A stretch of 64,000 nt of DNA from Oscillospiraceae bacterium. GTDB lineage: Bacteria; Bacillota; Clostridia; Oscillospirales; Oscillospiraceae. Shown in pieces: positions 17,701-23,157 of this stretch. The position numbers and the translations under genes were made by a program. The stretch covers positions 62,001-126,000 of the forward strand of contig WRMH01000002.1 in assembly GCA_009777235.1 (NCBI GenBank). The letters are read 5' to 3'. The notes below the pieces were generated by a model that worked only from the letters and a program-made list of their open reading frames with translations, made no database searches and had not been told where the DNA came from. The stretch's first letter is position 1, and every line of letters begins with the position of its first letter.

Positions 17701-18322
17701 GTTTACAATTATAAAACGCGAAGTTGCCGATGTCGGTCACGCCGTCGGGCAGGTTTATAGTCGTGATTTGGGTCCCCGCGAAGGCGTAGGTGCTGATGGT
17801 TTTCAAAGTGGCGGGGAGATTGGTGACGGCGGTGATGGGGTTATTCTGGAAGGCATTGGCGCCGATGGTGCTGATTTGGCTGCCGCTTTCGAAGCTCACG
17901 CTGGTCAGTCCCGTGGCGGTGAAGGCGTTCGTGCCGATGCTTGTGATGGTAAGTCCGTTTTTCGAATAGACGGGAATGGTGATGTCGCTGGGGGCGCCGA
18001 GTGCCACGAAGCCGGTGATGCTGCCGTAAGCATTCACGATCAGGTGGTCGGCGATGTCGAAGTCCGGGTTGGGTTCAATGTTTCCTGCGGAGGCGGGGTC
18101 ACAATCGGGGCAGGCGGCGTCTACAAGGGCGATGCCACAGATGGGGCATTGTTCCGCTTGCGCTGTCGGGTCACATACGCAGCTGTCTTCAAGCTCGCCG
18201 CAGACGTCGCACGGCTCGCTATAGTCCGCGAGCGCGACTGTGAATGTGTTCATCATTACAATTGCCAGTAGTATTGCCATGATTCTTTTTAGTGTGTTTG
18301 CTTTCTTTGTTAACCTTTTCAT
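14786..18322 (-). CDS. Secreted BspA-type leucine-rich-repeat surface protein with Cys/Asp-rich segment
   Basis: This is an 1178-residue surface protein. Order: signal peptide (about 1-32, KR-rich start then AILLAIVMMNTFTVALA); a small Cys region (CDVCGELEDSCVC and CPICG..CPDC); about 12 or more BspA-type leucine-rich repeats (about 110-760, recurring IGxxAFxxxxLTxxxLPxxxTxI); an Ig-like stretch; a Listeria-Bacteroides (InlB B-type) repeat (about 850-920, ending LYARWEE); a segment of 16 Cys in about 60 residues built on DCDCDxC; an acidic Thr/Pro linker; a hydrophobic helix (about 1135-1158); and a KRR plus acidic tail. A ribosome site AAGGGAGA precedes the ATG. BspA-type repeats often mediate adhesion. 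The shared ends with the protein at 20798-22915 show common ancestry. Confidence 0.85.
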   Translation of the reverse strand: MKRLTKKANTLKRIMAILLAIVMMNTFTVALADYSEPCDVCGELEDSCVCDPTAQAEQCPICGIALVDAACPDCDPASAGNIEPNPDFDIADHLIVNAYGSITGFVALGAPSDITIPVYSKNGLTITSIGTNAFTATGLTSVSFESGSQISTIGANAFQNNPITAVTNLPATLKTISTYAFAGTQITTINLPDGVTDIGNFAFYNCKQLESVDLSCLAMTSLSNSVFYGCNVLSSLTLPAALKTIGVNVVYNCHELGYIKIPASVTAINSAAFASIKNGATIDLSDHSPYSIGGSPWGASNAAIIWQDSAIDGDFVFDAASGLILGLSPAYAGDGNIEIPAEIDGAAVRGFAVGAFKNSALIRNVTFAADSQITEIAAETFQQCSNLTSIVLPEGITAIGSYAFSNTKLSAIDLPESLTKIGGYAFQRTQLTDIIIPEGITAIGEYTFFECRQFASVTLPESLTSIGQFAFQSTKLMQVTIPKNVRTIASQAFYSISSLTDVIFEGSAINGIAATTFSVNTKNIYLTHKNKDSLSGSPWAANYAIIHWADATDAPAIVTDDSGMWEFSTASGAISKYLGPVGADVDIVVPASLSYGGADYLITEIGVNNQKIMIGGINHIGQLTIANGITRINQTAFYQTYIGELDLGSTVTNIASSAFSSGRLNSLTLPESLTSIGSNAFYGTGLSGEIIIPKGVTSILSASFGSNPGITQFVVHQYRNKASDSEYNKINTTTLNSAPWGAAAGTPVFFMDDPRPVYEYEVIANAATGTVAIELKTRINLGLNVGAITAAAGMPALTNVSLAPSGNNWSTARMTVSENGTYSFVVTFLGTEKYTIDVTVDDFRDLTYVPNGGTGTAYTAAVLNPAKVAASSFTAPEGYEFAAWNTKADGSGKDYAPGAALAITADTTLYARWEELPHANDCDCDECNPAHEDDCDCDDCNPEHSDDCDCDDCNDCKDCDCDADCAGDCDCDECEAADGSNGNNGNNDSKENGDVNKKSDDKDNDNANDNDGDGAANSDGQDQNKDQSQDDTDSLLTDAEDGTGSQISSQPAAEANTAGTGTTSEPTAEPSTEQTTAPTTNPTLEQPPEPTPERPMSDDGFVGGGDEYMNGNNSDTPLANIGERQANNNGLSSRSILAMVNIAALLILLALLFLFVVWKRRDEEEEEEIAEIKEGEDY

Positions 18323-18327
18323 TTTTT

Positions 18328-18451
18328 TGTTCTCCCTTTATTTTTATGTTTTTTTATTTGTTTTGCGGCTTTGTTTGCCGTCTGATGATACTGTAGCACA
18401 TCTCTTTTCAAAATGTGTGAAAGTTGGCAGAATTGCCAAACATTTTTTTTG
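18328..18451 (-). promoter_or_regulatory. Upstream control region shared by the two surface-protein genes
   Basis: About 120 bp upstream of this gene is nearly identical to 22914-23039 upstream of the paralogue, with only a few differences. It contains the ribosome site, a T/A-rich leader, the conserved stretch around GCCGTCTGATGATACTGTAG, and the palindrome TTGGCAGAATTGCCAA at its distal end. Such conservation in non-coding DNA suggests common regulation, or a recent duplication. Confidence 0.6.
18424..18439. promoter_or_regulatory. Operator-like palindrome
   Basis: TTGGCAGAATTGCCAA has perfect 6-base half-sites around a 4-base centre, about 100 bp upstream of the surface gene start. The identical site is at 23015-23030. 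Confidence 0.5.
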
Positions 18452-18518
18452 AGGGAGTTTGCGATAAGGGCTGTTTTTTGCGTTTTTTATGAAAGAAACG
18501 TAGCATTTGCAGTCGTTT

Positions 18519-18549
18519 GAGGAAATGTTTCATTATGAAACATTTCCTC
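18519..18549. repeat. Perfect 14-bp hairpin, repeat C copy 1
   Basis: GAGGAAATGTTTCA pairs with TGAAACATTTCCTC across a 3-base loop and is followed by TTTT. The hairpin and about 35 bases before it (AAACGTAGCATTTGCAGTCG) recur at 20334-20364. It could act as a terminator on the plus strand, but no plus-strand gene precedes it here. Confidence 0.7.
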
Positions 18550-18624
18550 TTTTGAGTTGGCGGGGGAGAGGGGTTTTCGGGGAGGGTGAGGGGGTGCTGT
18601 GGGGAGCTTTGATATATAATCGAC

Positions 18625-18883
18625 GGTCATAAAGGCAACTTCCGAAACCCTGAACGAGCAAGATAACAAGTGATTTTTTTGCCATGCAAGGCAAATTTTC
18701 GCAGGAATAATTGCTTTATTTCAAGGAAATTTAACGAAGTATGGCGAAAAAATCGCTGTTAGATTGCCGTGATAGGGTTTTCGGTGGTTGCCTCAATCAT
18801 TCCTCCCCGAACCACTGCGTCATCCTTGCGCAGACGGTTCGGACGCTCCGCATCCATGCTCCGCTCTCGGAATGATTTTTATG
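18625..18883. repeat. Palindromic repeat family A, copy 3, interrupted
   Basis: The left tip GGTCATAAA (18625-18633) and the rest of the element from AATCATTCC (18795) to TTTTTATG (18883) are separated by a different hairpin element of about 161 bp. The internal hairpin is the CGAACC/GGTTCG variant seen in copy 1. Confidence 0.7.
18634..18794. mobile_element. Miniature inverted-repeat element nested in repeat A
   Basis: The left half starts GGCAACTTCCGAAACCCT and the right half ends AGGGTTTTCGGTGGTTGCC. Inner parts also pair (GATTTTTTTGCCAT with ATGGCGAAAAAATC), so the whole 160 bp can fold into one long hairpin. It encodes no protein. It splits a family A repeat exactly between CATAAA and AATCATTCC, which is strong evidence for insertion. 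Confidence 0.7.
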
Positions 18884-18913
18884 ACCGCTTTGACGGTGCC
18901 AAAGAGATGCAGG

Positions 18914-18985
18914 TATATATATCCAAAGCATACGTTGCGTGTAGATTTAGACTTCCGCTACGAAGCTCCACGCAGCGTATACTCA
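18914..18985. repeat. Palindromic repeat family B, copy 2
   Basis: Left arm CCAAAGCATACGTTGCGTG pairs with right arm CACGCAGCGTAT. Compared with copies 1 and 3 the stem bases differ on both sides (TTGCGTG/CACGCAG in place of CTATGTG/CACATAG), keeping pairing. The outer part of the right arm (CTTTGGATAT) is lost. Confidence 0.7.
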
Positions 18986-19035
18986 AACCGCCGGGCGGCG
19001 AGTGGCGAAAAATTACACAGAAACACATATGATAT

Positions 19036-19064
19036 TTTTCATGCTTTTATTTTTATGATATAAT
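19036..19064 (+). promoter_or_regulatory. Possible promoter of the BrnT-like gene
   Basis: A perfect -10 TATAAT (19059-19064) lies 17 bases after a weak -35 (TTTTCA), 40 bp ahead of the GTG start. Confidence 0.45.
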
Positions 19065-19104
19065 AGGTATGTAAATCACGCGGCGCATTTGGAGGGAGAA
19101 CACG

Positions 19105-19395
19105 GTGACGTTCTATAAAAATTCGTATTTTGAATGGGATGAGACAAAAAATTTAGAAAACATTAATAAGCACGGAATTTCTTTTGAAGAGGCAATGACT
19201 GTTTTTGATGATGATAACGCATTATATAAATCCGATGTAGACCATTCGGAAGATGAAGAAAGATTTATAATCCTCGGACTTAGTGTCAATCCCCGACTGC
19301 TCGTTGTGTGTCACTGTTATAGGGAAAGTGAAGCTGTGAATAGCAATCGCCGTCGCACGGCTCGTCGCAATCATCACAGTTGCAATCGTCGGTAA
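19105..19395 (+). pseudogene. BrnT-family toxin with a replaced C-terminus
   Basis: Residues 1 to about 75 match the BrnT (DUF497) ribonuclease toxin family: FEWDETKNLENINKHGISFEEA, then VFDDD, DHSEDEERFIILG and LLVVCHCYRES. BrnT cleaves RNA and is paired with a BrnA antitoxin. After about residue 77 the expected helix with the I(S/I)ARKAT motif is replaced by an Arg/His-rich tail that is the antisense of a Cys/Asp-rich coding fragment (19333-19430). The gene begins at GTG 19105 with a GGAGGGAG site. The last about 20 residues of the domain are missing, so activity is doubtful. Confidence 0.75.
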
Positions 19396-19430
19396 TATGT
19401 TTATCGTCGCCTTTTGCGCCGGGTTTGCAT
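19333..19430 (-). pseudogene. Fragment of a third Cys/Asp-rich surface-protein gene
   Basis: Read on the minus strand, this stretch encodes KPGAKGDDKHITDDCNC followed by DDCDEPCDGDC, the same CDCDDC-style module found in the two large surface proteins. There is no start, signal peptide or membrane end around it. It overlaps the altered tail of the BrnT-like gene, showing that surface-gene DNA was recombined into the toxin locus. Confidence 0.65.
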
Positions 19431-19490
19431 AAGAATAATTTCCGCTCGAAAAGCAACAAAATCTGAAAGCAAACAGTACGGAGGTGTGTT

Positions 19491-19667
19491 ATGAGAGAGA
19501 ACTATGATTTTTCGGATGCAATTAAAAATCCATTTGCAGATAGGGAAAAGGGGAAATTCACCGTGCTGGTTCATTATGATTATTCCGGTAGCAATAGTGA
19601 CAATAACGGCAATCGGACGCCGCTCTTGGCTGATTATGCTAAACCATTAAAAGAGAATGAGCGATGA
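19491..19667 (+). CDS. Small protein with an antitoxin-like N-terminus
   Basis: This 58-residue protein has a good ribosome site (GGAGGTGTGTT before ATG). Its first about 28 residues (ENYDFSDAIKNPFADREKGK) resemble the N-terminus of ribbon-helix-helix antitoxins that pair with BrnT/RelE-type toxins. The expected DNA-binding domain is missing; instead it continues with Ser/Asn-rich sequence and stops. It follows the broken BrnT gene, consistent with remains of a toxin-antitoxin pair. Its stop overlaps the next gene's start by ATGA, so it may now serve mainly to couple translation of the lipoprotein. Confidence 0.6.
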   Translation: MRENYDFSDAIKNPFADREKGKFTVLVHYDYSGSNSDNNGNRTPLLADYAKPLKENER

Positions 19668-20254
19668 CGATAAGAATATTAACCATAATGCTTGCATTTG
19701 CCGTAGTATTGTTATTGTGCGCTTGTTCGCCAAATGCTTTAGATTCTATAGCGCATAAAGGCATTGATGCTAAGACGGTTAGTTTTGATTCGTTGGAAGA
19801 AATGGAAGATTTTAGCAGCCTGATCGTAATTGGCGTACGCATGGATGATGACGAAACTATTTTGCTTTCCGAAGAGGGCAGAGTGTACGGCGGTTTTACA
19901 TATTCCAATTTCAAGATAACCAAGATTTTTAAGGATAAAACCGAAACTGTTAAAGAAAATGACATTATAACGATTTTAGAAAATGAATTTTATGACAGCG
20001 AGCAGAGAACAGTTTTCCATCTTGCCGGATATAATATGATGGTTGAGGGAAATGAATATCTCCTGTTTTTAGATAAAGCTAAATATAACGGCAAAGATTA
20101 CTATGTTTCTTCGGGCGTCAATTTTGGCACCGTTTCGTTGCAGGATGACAACAGGACAATAGCCCGCTTTAATGAACGCGGCAATGAAGTGAGTAATTTT
20201 TCATATTTTGAGGAAATTTGGCAGCAGGCTCTTGATAAATATAAAATAAGCTAA
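19664..20254 (+). CDS. Lipoprotein of unknown function
   Basis: This 196-residue predicted lipoprotein has a hydrophobic signal (about 3-19) ending in lipobox LCAC followed by SPNALDS. The mature part is a beta-rich domain with acidic patches (MDDDETILLSEEG, NDIITILENEF, YLLFLDKAKY) and no recognised motif. It overlaps the preceding 58-residue gene by 4 bases, implying translational coupling. Base composition is more AT-rich than the flanking surface genes, compatible with separate origin. A function cannot be assigned. Confidence 0.7.
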   Translation: MTIRILTIMLAFAVVLLLCACSPNALDSIAHKGIDAKTVSFDSLEEMEDFSSLIVIGVRMDDDETILLSEEGRVYGGFTYSNFKITKIFKDKTETVKENDIITILENEFYDSEQRTVFHLAGYNMMVEGNEYLLFLDKAKYNGKDYYVSSGVNFGTVSLQDDNRTIARFNERGNEVSNFSYFEEIWQQALDKYKIS

Positions 20255-20333
20255 GTTTCCGCGAGCGCCGAAAACTTCACGGGGTCGGTTTTTTGTGTTT
20301 TTCACGAGAGAAACGCAGCATTTGCAGTCGTTT

Positions 20334-20364
20334 GAGGAAATGTTTCAAAATGAAACATTTCCTC
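20334..20364 (+). terminator. Perfect hairpin, repeat C copy 2
   Basis: GAGGAAATGTTTCA/TGAAACATTTCCTC with an AAA loop is followed by TTTT, 80 bp after the lipoprotein stop. It can act as that gene's terminator. The surrounding about 70 bp is a near-duplicate of 18485-18560. Confidence 0.65.
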
Positions 20365-20478
20365 TTTTGATGTTGGTGCGAAAAACGAGTTTGGGGGGCG
20401 GCGAGAAGAGGCAGGTGGGAGGGGGTGGTTGGCGTTTGGGGGGTGCGGGAGGCGGACGGGGGAGCTTTGGGCGGTGGT

Positions 20479-20571
20479 CATAAAAATCATTCCGATAGCG
20501 GAGCATGGATGCGGAGCGTCCGATCGTTTGCGCATGGATGACGCAATTGATCGGGGAGGAATGATTTTATG
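20479..20571. repeat. Palindromic repeat family A, copy 4
   Basis: Same orientation and hairpin type as copy 2 (CGATC/GATCG variant), with only a few differences from it over 93 bp. Family B copy 3 begins 10 bases later, the same arrangement as at 14.4 kb. Confidence 0.85.
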
Positions 20572-20580
20572 ACCGCCGCT

Positions 20581-20657
20581 TATATATCCAAAGCATACGC
20601 TATGTGTAGCTTCAGACCTCCGCTACGAAGCTCCACACAGCGCATACTTTGGATATT
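20581..20657. repeat. Palindromic repeat family B, copy 3 (uninterrupted)
   Basis: The complete 77-bp form: ATATCCAAAG..GCTATGTG, T, AGCTTC, a 13-base loop, GAAGCT, CCACACAGCGC..CTTTGGATAT. Nearly all stem positions pair. Confidence 0.8.
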
Positions 20658-20679
20658 TGGCAAATACTCATAAAACCAA

Positions 20680-20705
20680 AAGAGGCTTCCTTACGGCAGC
20701 CTCTT
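20680..20705 (-). terminator. Terminator of the beta-helix surface gene
   Basis: AAGAGGCTGCC/GGAAGCCTCTT (one mismatch, 4-base loop) is followed on the minus strand by TTGGTTTT. It lies about 95 bp past the stop codon, like the hairpin at 14659-14680. Confidence 0.7.
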
Positions 20706-20797
20706 TGATTTATTTGTCATATATTTATTTCCTTTCCTATTTTTATATTTGTTCTCTTTTTTATATTTTTCCGAGCTTCTCTAATGCCTTGTTTTTC

Positions 20798-22915
20798 TCA
20801 ATAATCTTCTCCTTCCTCTATTTCGACTATTTCTTCGTCGCGGCGTTTCCAGACGACAAACAGGAAGAGCAAAGCGAGAAGTATCAGCAGTGCCGCCATG
20901 TTCGCCATTGCGAGAAGTGAAAGTGAGCTAAGTCCGTTGTTGGGTGCTTGTCTTTGGCCTATGTTTGCAAGCGGTGTTTGGGGGGGGTTCGCGCTTAAGT
21001 ATTCGTCATCGCCGCCGCCGAAGCTGTCATCAGACAAGGGTCTTTCCGGGGTGGGTTCGGGGATCATCTCGAACTTCGGCTTTGTGGTCGGCGCGGTGGT
21101 TTGCTCTGTGCTCTGCGCGGAGGTCGGCTCGGAGGTTGTTTCCGTGTCCGCTGTGGCCGCTTCTGTTGTGGGTTGGGCGGTCGTCTGTGAGCCATTGCCG
21201 TCCTCTGCGTCTGTCAGTAAGCTGTCAGTGTCGTCTTGGCTTTGATCTTTATTTTGGTCTTGACCGTCGCTGTTTACCGCGCCTTCGCCGCCATCGGCGG
21301 CGGTATTATCGGCGGCGGTGGTGTTGATGTCATTGGCGTTGGCGTTGGTGTTGTCGTTGTCGGTGGCGTTGCAGTCAGCGTCACAGTCGCAGTCGGCGGC
21401 GTGCTTGCAGTCCTCACAATCGCAATCATTGTCGTGCTTCCGCGCCGCTTTGCAGTCGTCGCAATCACAGTCGGCTTCGCAAGGCACAGGCGGGGTCGTT
21501 GCCGCCTCATATATGGCGTAAACTGTCATGTTGCCTGTAACTACGGTAGCTTCCGTAAACTCGTCTCCGCTTCCGTCCTCTTCGGTGTTCCAAGCAAGAA
21601 ATGAGAATCCTTCGCGGTTCGGGACTGTTGGCATAGCCGCGCTGCTGATAGTTTCGCCGGGGATAACGAAGCGAGTTGTGCCGCCCGCAGCTTCGCCGCT
21701 GTCAACATAGTTGAATACTACCGTCTGTGTTGCGAGAGAATCCGAGAAAAAACTGCCGTATCTATCGCCGCATATATCATAGTTGTTGTAGCCGTACTGC
21801 GCCGAAAAACTCCAATCGTAGTCGCGGTAATTGATGTATTGCTCATATTTGGCGTACGTTGCGCTGTCGGTTATCATGCCAACCATACCTGAGCTTGCCG
21901 TGTTGTCGCGAAACACAATGGGGTCAATGGCATCCGGGTGGGTCGGGTTTATAACCAGTTCAGATACTTGCGCGAGAGATTTGCCGCTAATATATATGGC
22001 GCCTCCGTAATTCGCCGTGTTCCCGCTTATTTCGCCGCCGTATATGTTGACCCAAGTATTGTTATATGTAGCGCTTGTAGACATGAATATACCGCCGCCG
22101 TAATACGCCGTGTTCCCGCTTATTTTACCGCCGTACATATTGAAAGTGCCGCTGTATGCAGATACTCCGCCGCCGTAATACGAAGTGCTGTTGTTATTTG
22201 TGACAGAACCGCCGTACATATTAAATGTTCCGTATTCCATACGTATGCCGCCGCCGTGCTCCGAGCTGATGTTATTTGTTATAGAACCGCCGTACATATT
22301 AAATCTTCCGCCTTCCATACGTATGCCGCCGCCCTCGCCGGTATATCCTTCGGCTCTTGTCAGCGTTATGCCGTCGCCGAGCGTTAGGGTGGCATAAAAG
22401 CCGTTAATGTGTCTGTAGTTTCCGTCTACCGTGAGGGTAACGGGAACTTCGGATTTTATTTCAACCGATTGGCCATATGGAATACTTATCCGGTTTGCGA
22501 GCAATATGGCCGCCGGTTTGCCGAGGTCTTCGGCTATCGCTATAGCTTCGAGAAGTTCGTCAAGTGTGCTGACAGATTCGGGAACTGCGGGGACTGTCAA
22601 GGTACATACGCACTCTTCTTCAAGCTCACCGCAATCTGCGCAAATATCCGCTTGTGCTATCGGCTCAACGCCTCCTGCGGAGGCGCAGGTGCAGTCTTCT
22701 TCAAGCTCGCCACAATCGGCGCAGATGTCCGCTTGCGCTATTGGCTCAACGCCTCCTGCGGAGGCGCAGATGCAGGAGTCTTCAAGCTCGCCGCAAAGGT
22801 CACAGGGGTCGCTATAGTCCGCAAGAGTGACTGTGAACGTGCTCATCATTACCATTGCCAGCAGTATTGCCATGATTCTTTTTAGTGTGTTTGCTTTCTT
22901 TGTTACCTTTTTCAT
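20798..22915 (-). CDS. Secreted surface protein with beta-helix-like repeats and Cys/Asp-rich segment
   Basis: Read from ATG 22915 (ribosome site AAGGGAGA), this 705-residue protein shares its ends with the leucine-rich-repeat protein at 14786-18322. Order: signal peptide (about 1-32); two and a half 27-residue Cys repeats (CADCGELEEDCTC plus ASAGGVEPIAQADI); a right-handed beta-helix-like region (about 150-290) with recurring GGGIxM, FNMYGGxI and SGNTAxYGG; an InlB/Listeria-Bacteroides type repeat (about 385-455); a segment with 10 Cys in DCDCDDC/DCDCEDC units; a Thr/Pro/Gln linker; a hydrophobic helix; and a KRRDEE tail. The different core suggests a different ligand on the same display scaffold. 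An earlier in-frame ATG (23002) is rejected because it lacks a ribosome site and extends a complete signal peptide. Confidence 0.85.
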   Translation of the reverse strand: MKKVTKKANTLKRIMAILLAMVMMSTFTVTLADYSDPCDLCGELEDSCICASAGGVEPIAQADICADCGELEEDCTCASAGGVEPIAQADICADCGELEEECVCTLTVPAVPESVSTLDELLEAIAIAEDLGKPAAILLANRISIPYGQSVEIKSEVPVTLTVDGNYRHINGFYATLTLGDGITLTRAEGYTGEGGGIRMEGGRFNMYGGSITNNISSEHGGGIRMEYGTFNMYGGSVTNNNSTSYYGGGVSAYSGTFNMYGGKISGNTAYYGGGIFMSTSATYNNTWVNIYGGEISGNTANYGGAIYISGKSLAQVSELVINPTHPDAIDPIVFRDNTASSGMVGMITDSATYAKYEQYINYRDYDWSFSAQYGYNNYDICGDRYGSFFSDSLATQTVVFNYVDSGEAAGGTTRFVIPGETISSAAMPTVPNREGFSFLAWNTEEDGSGDEFTEATVVTGNMTVYAIYEAATTPPVPCEADCDCDDCKAARKHDNDCDCEDCKHAADCDCDADCNATDNDNTNANANDINTTAADNTAADGGEGAVNSDGQDQNKDQSQDDTDSLLTDAEDGNGSQTTAQPTTEAATADTETTSEPTSAQSTEQTTAPTTKPKFEMIPEPTPERPLSDDSFGGGDDEYLSANPPQTPLANIGQRQAPNNGLSSLSLLAMANMAALLILLALLFLFVVWKRRDEEIVEIEEGEDY
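22604..22804 (-). repeat. 81-bp in-frame tandem repeat, 2.5 copies
   Basis: Encodes residues 38-104 of the beta-helix surface protein: two full 27-residue units and a 13-residue partial. Each has the CxxCGELExxCxC pattern. The related protein has only one such unit. Confidence 0.8.
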
Positions 22916-23039
22916 TTTCTTTCTCCCTTTATTTTTATGTTTTTTATTTGTTGTTGCGGCTTTGTTTGCCGTCTGATGATACTGTAGCACATCTCTTTTC
23001 AAAATGTGTGAAAGTTGGCAGAATTGCCAAACATTTTTT
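22914..23039 (-). promoter_or_regulatory. Second copy of the surface-gene upstream control region
   Basis: Nearly identical to 18328-18451. It ends at the palindrome and then diverges in sequence towards the fliF promoter, so the duplicated unit has a sharp outer boundary at about 23039. Confidence 0.6.
23015..23030. promoter_or_regulatory. Operator-like palindrome, second copy
   Basis: TTGGCAGAATTGCCAA, identical to 18424-18439. It is about 100 bp upstream of the surface gene and about 40 bp upstream of the putative fliF promoter, so a regulator bound here could affect both. Confidence 0.5.
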
Positions 23040-23067
23040 ATCCAAGAATGGTTTTTGAAAATTTATA

Positions 23068-23096
23068 TTGCATTGTAATAAGAGAAGTGATAGTAT
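23068..23096 (+). promoter_or_regulatory. Possible promoter of the fliF operon
   Basis: TTGCAT and TAGTAT are separated by 17 bases and end about 60 bp before the fliF start. It fits the sigma-A type moderately. Confidence 0.4.
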
Positions 23097-23157
23097 ATGA
23101 TGTGGTATGCAAAAAACAAAGCGCAAAATGTAGTGTTTGTGTCAAAAGAGGCGTTAT

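Noticed and set aside
18424-18439. Sigma-54 promoter at TTGGCA..TTGCCA
   Set aside because: The spacing between GG and GC is too short for the -24/-12 pattern; a perfect palindrome fits an operator better.
18769-19063. Short proteins read through repeat A copies (also near 14214-14546, 20302-20535 and 63090-63418)
   Set aside because: The similarity between them comes from the shared palindromic DNA. No ribosome sites are present and the frames differ between copies.
14331-20657. CRISPR array
   Set aside because: The repeats are few, far apart, palindromic and not separated by regular spacers; no cas genes are present.
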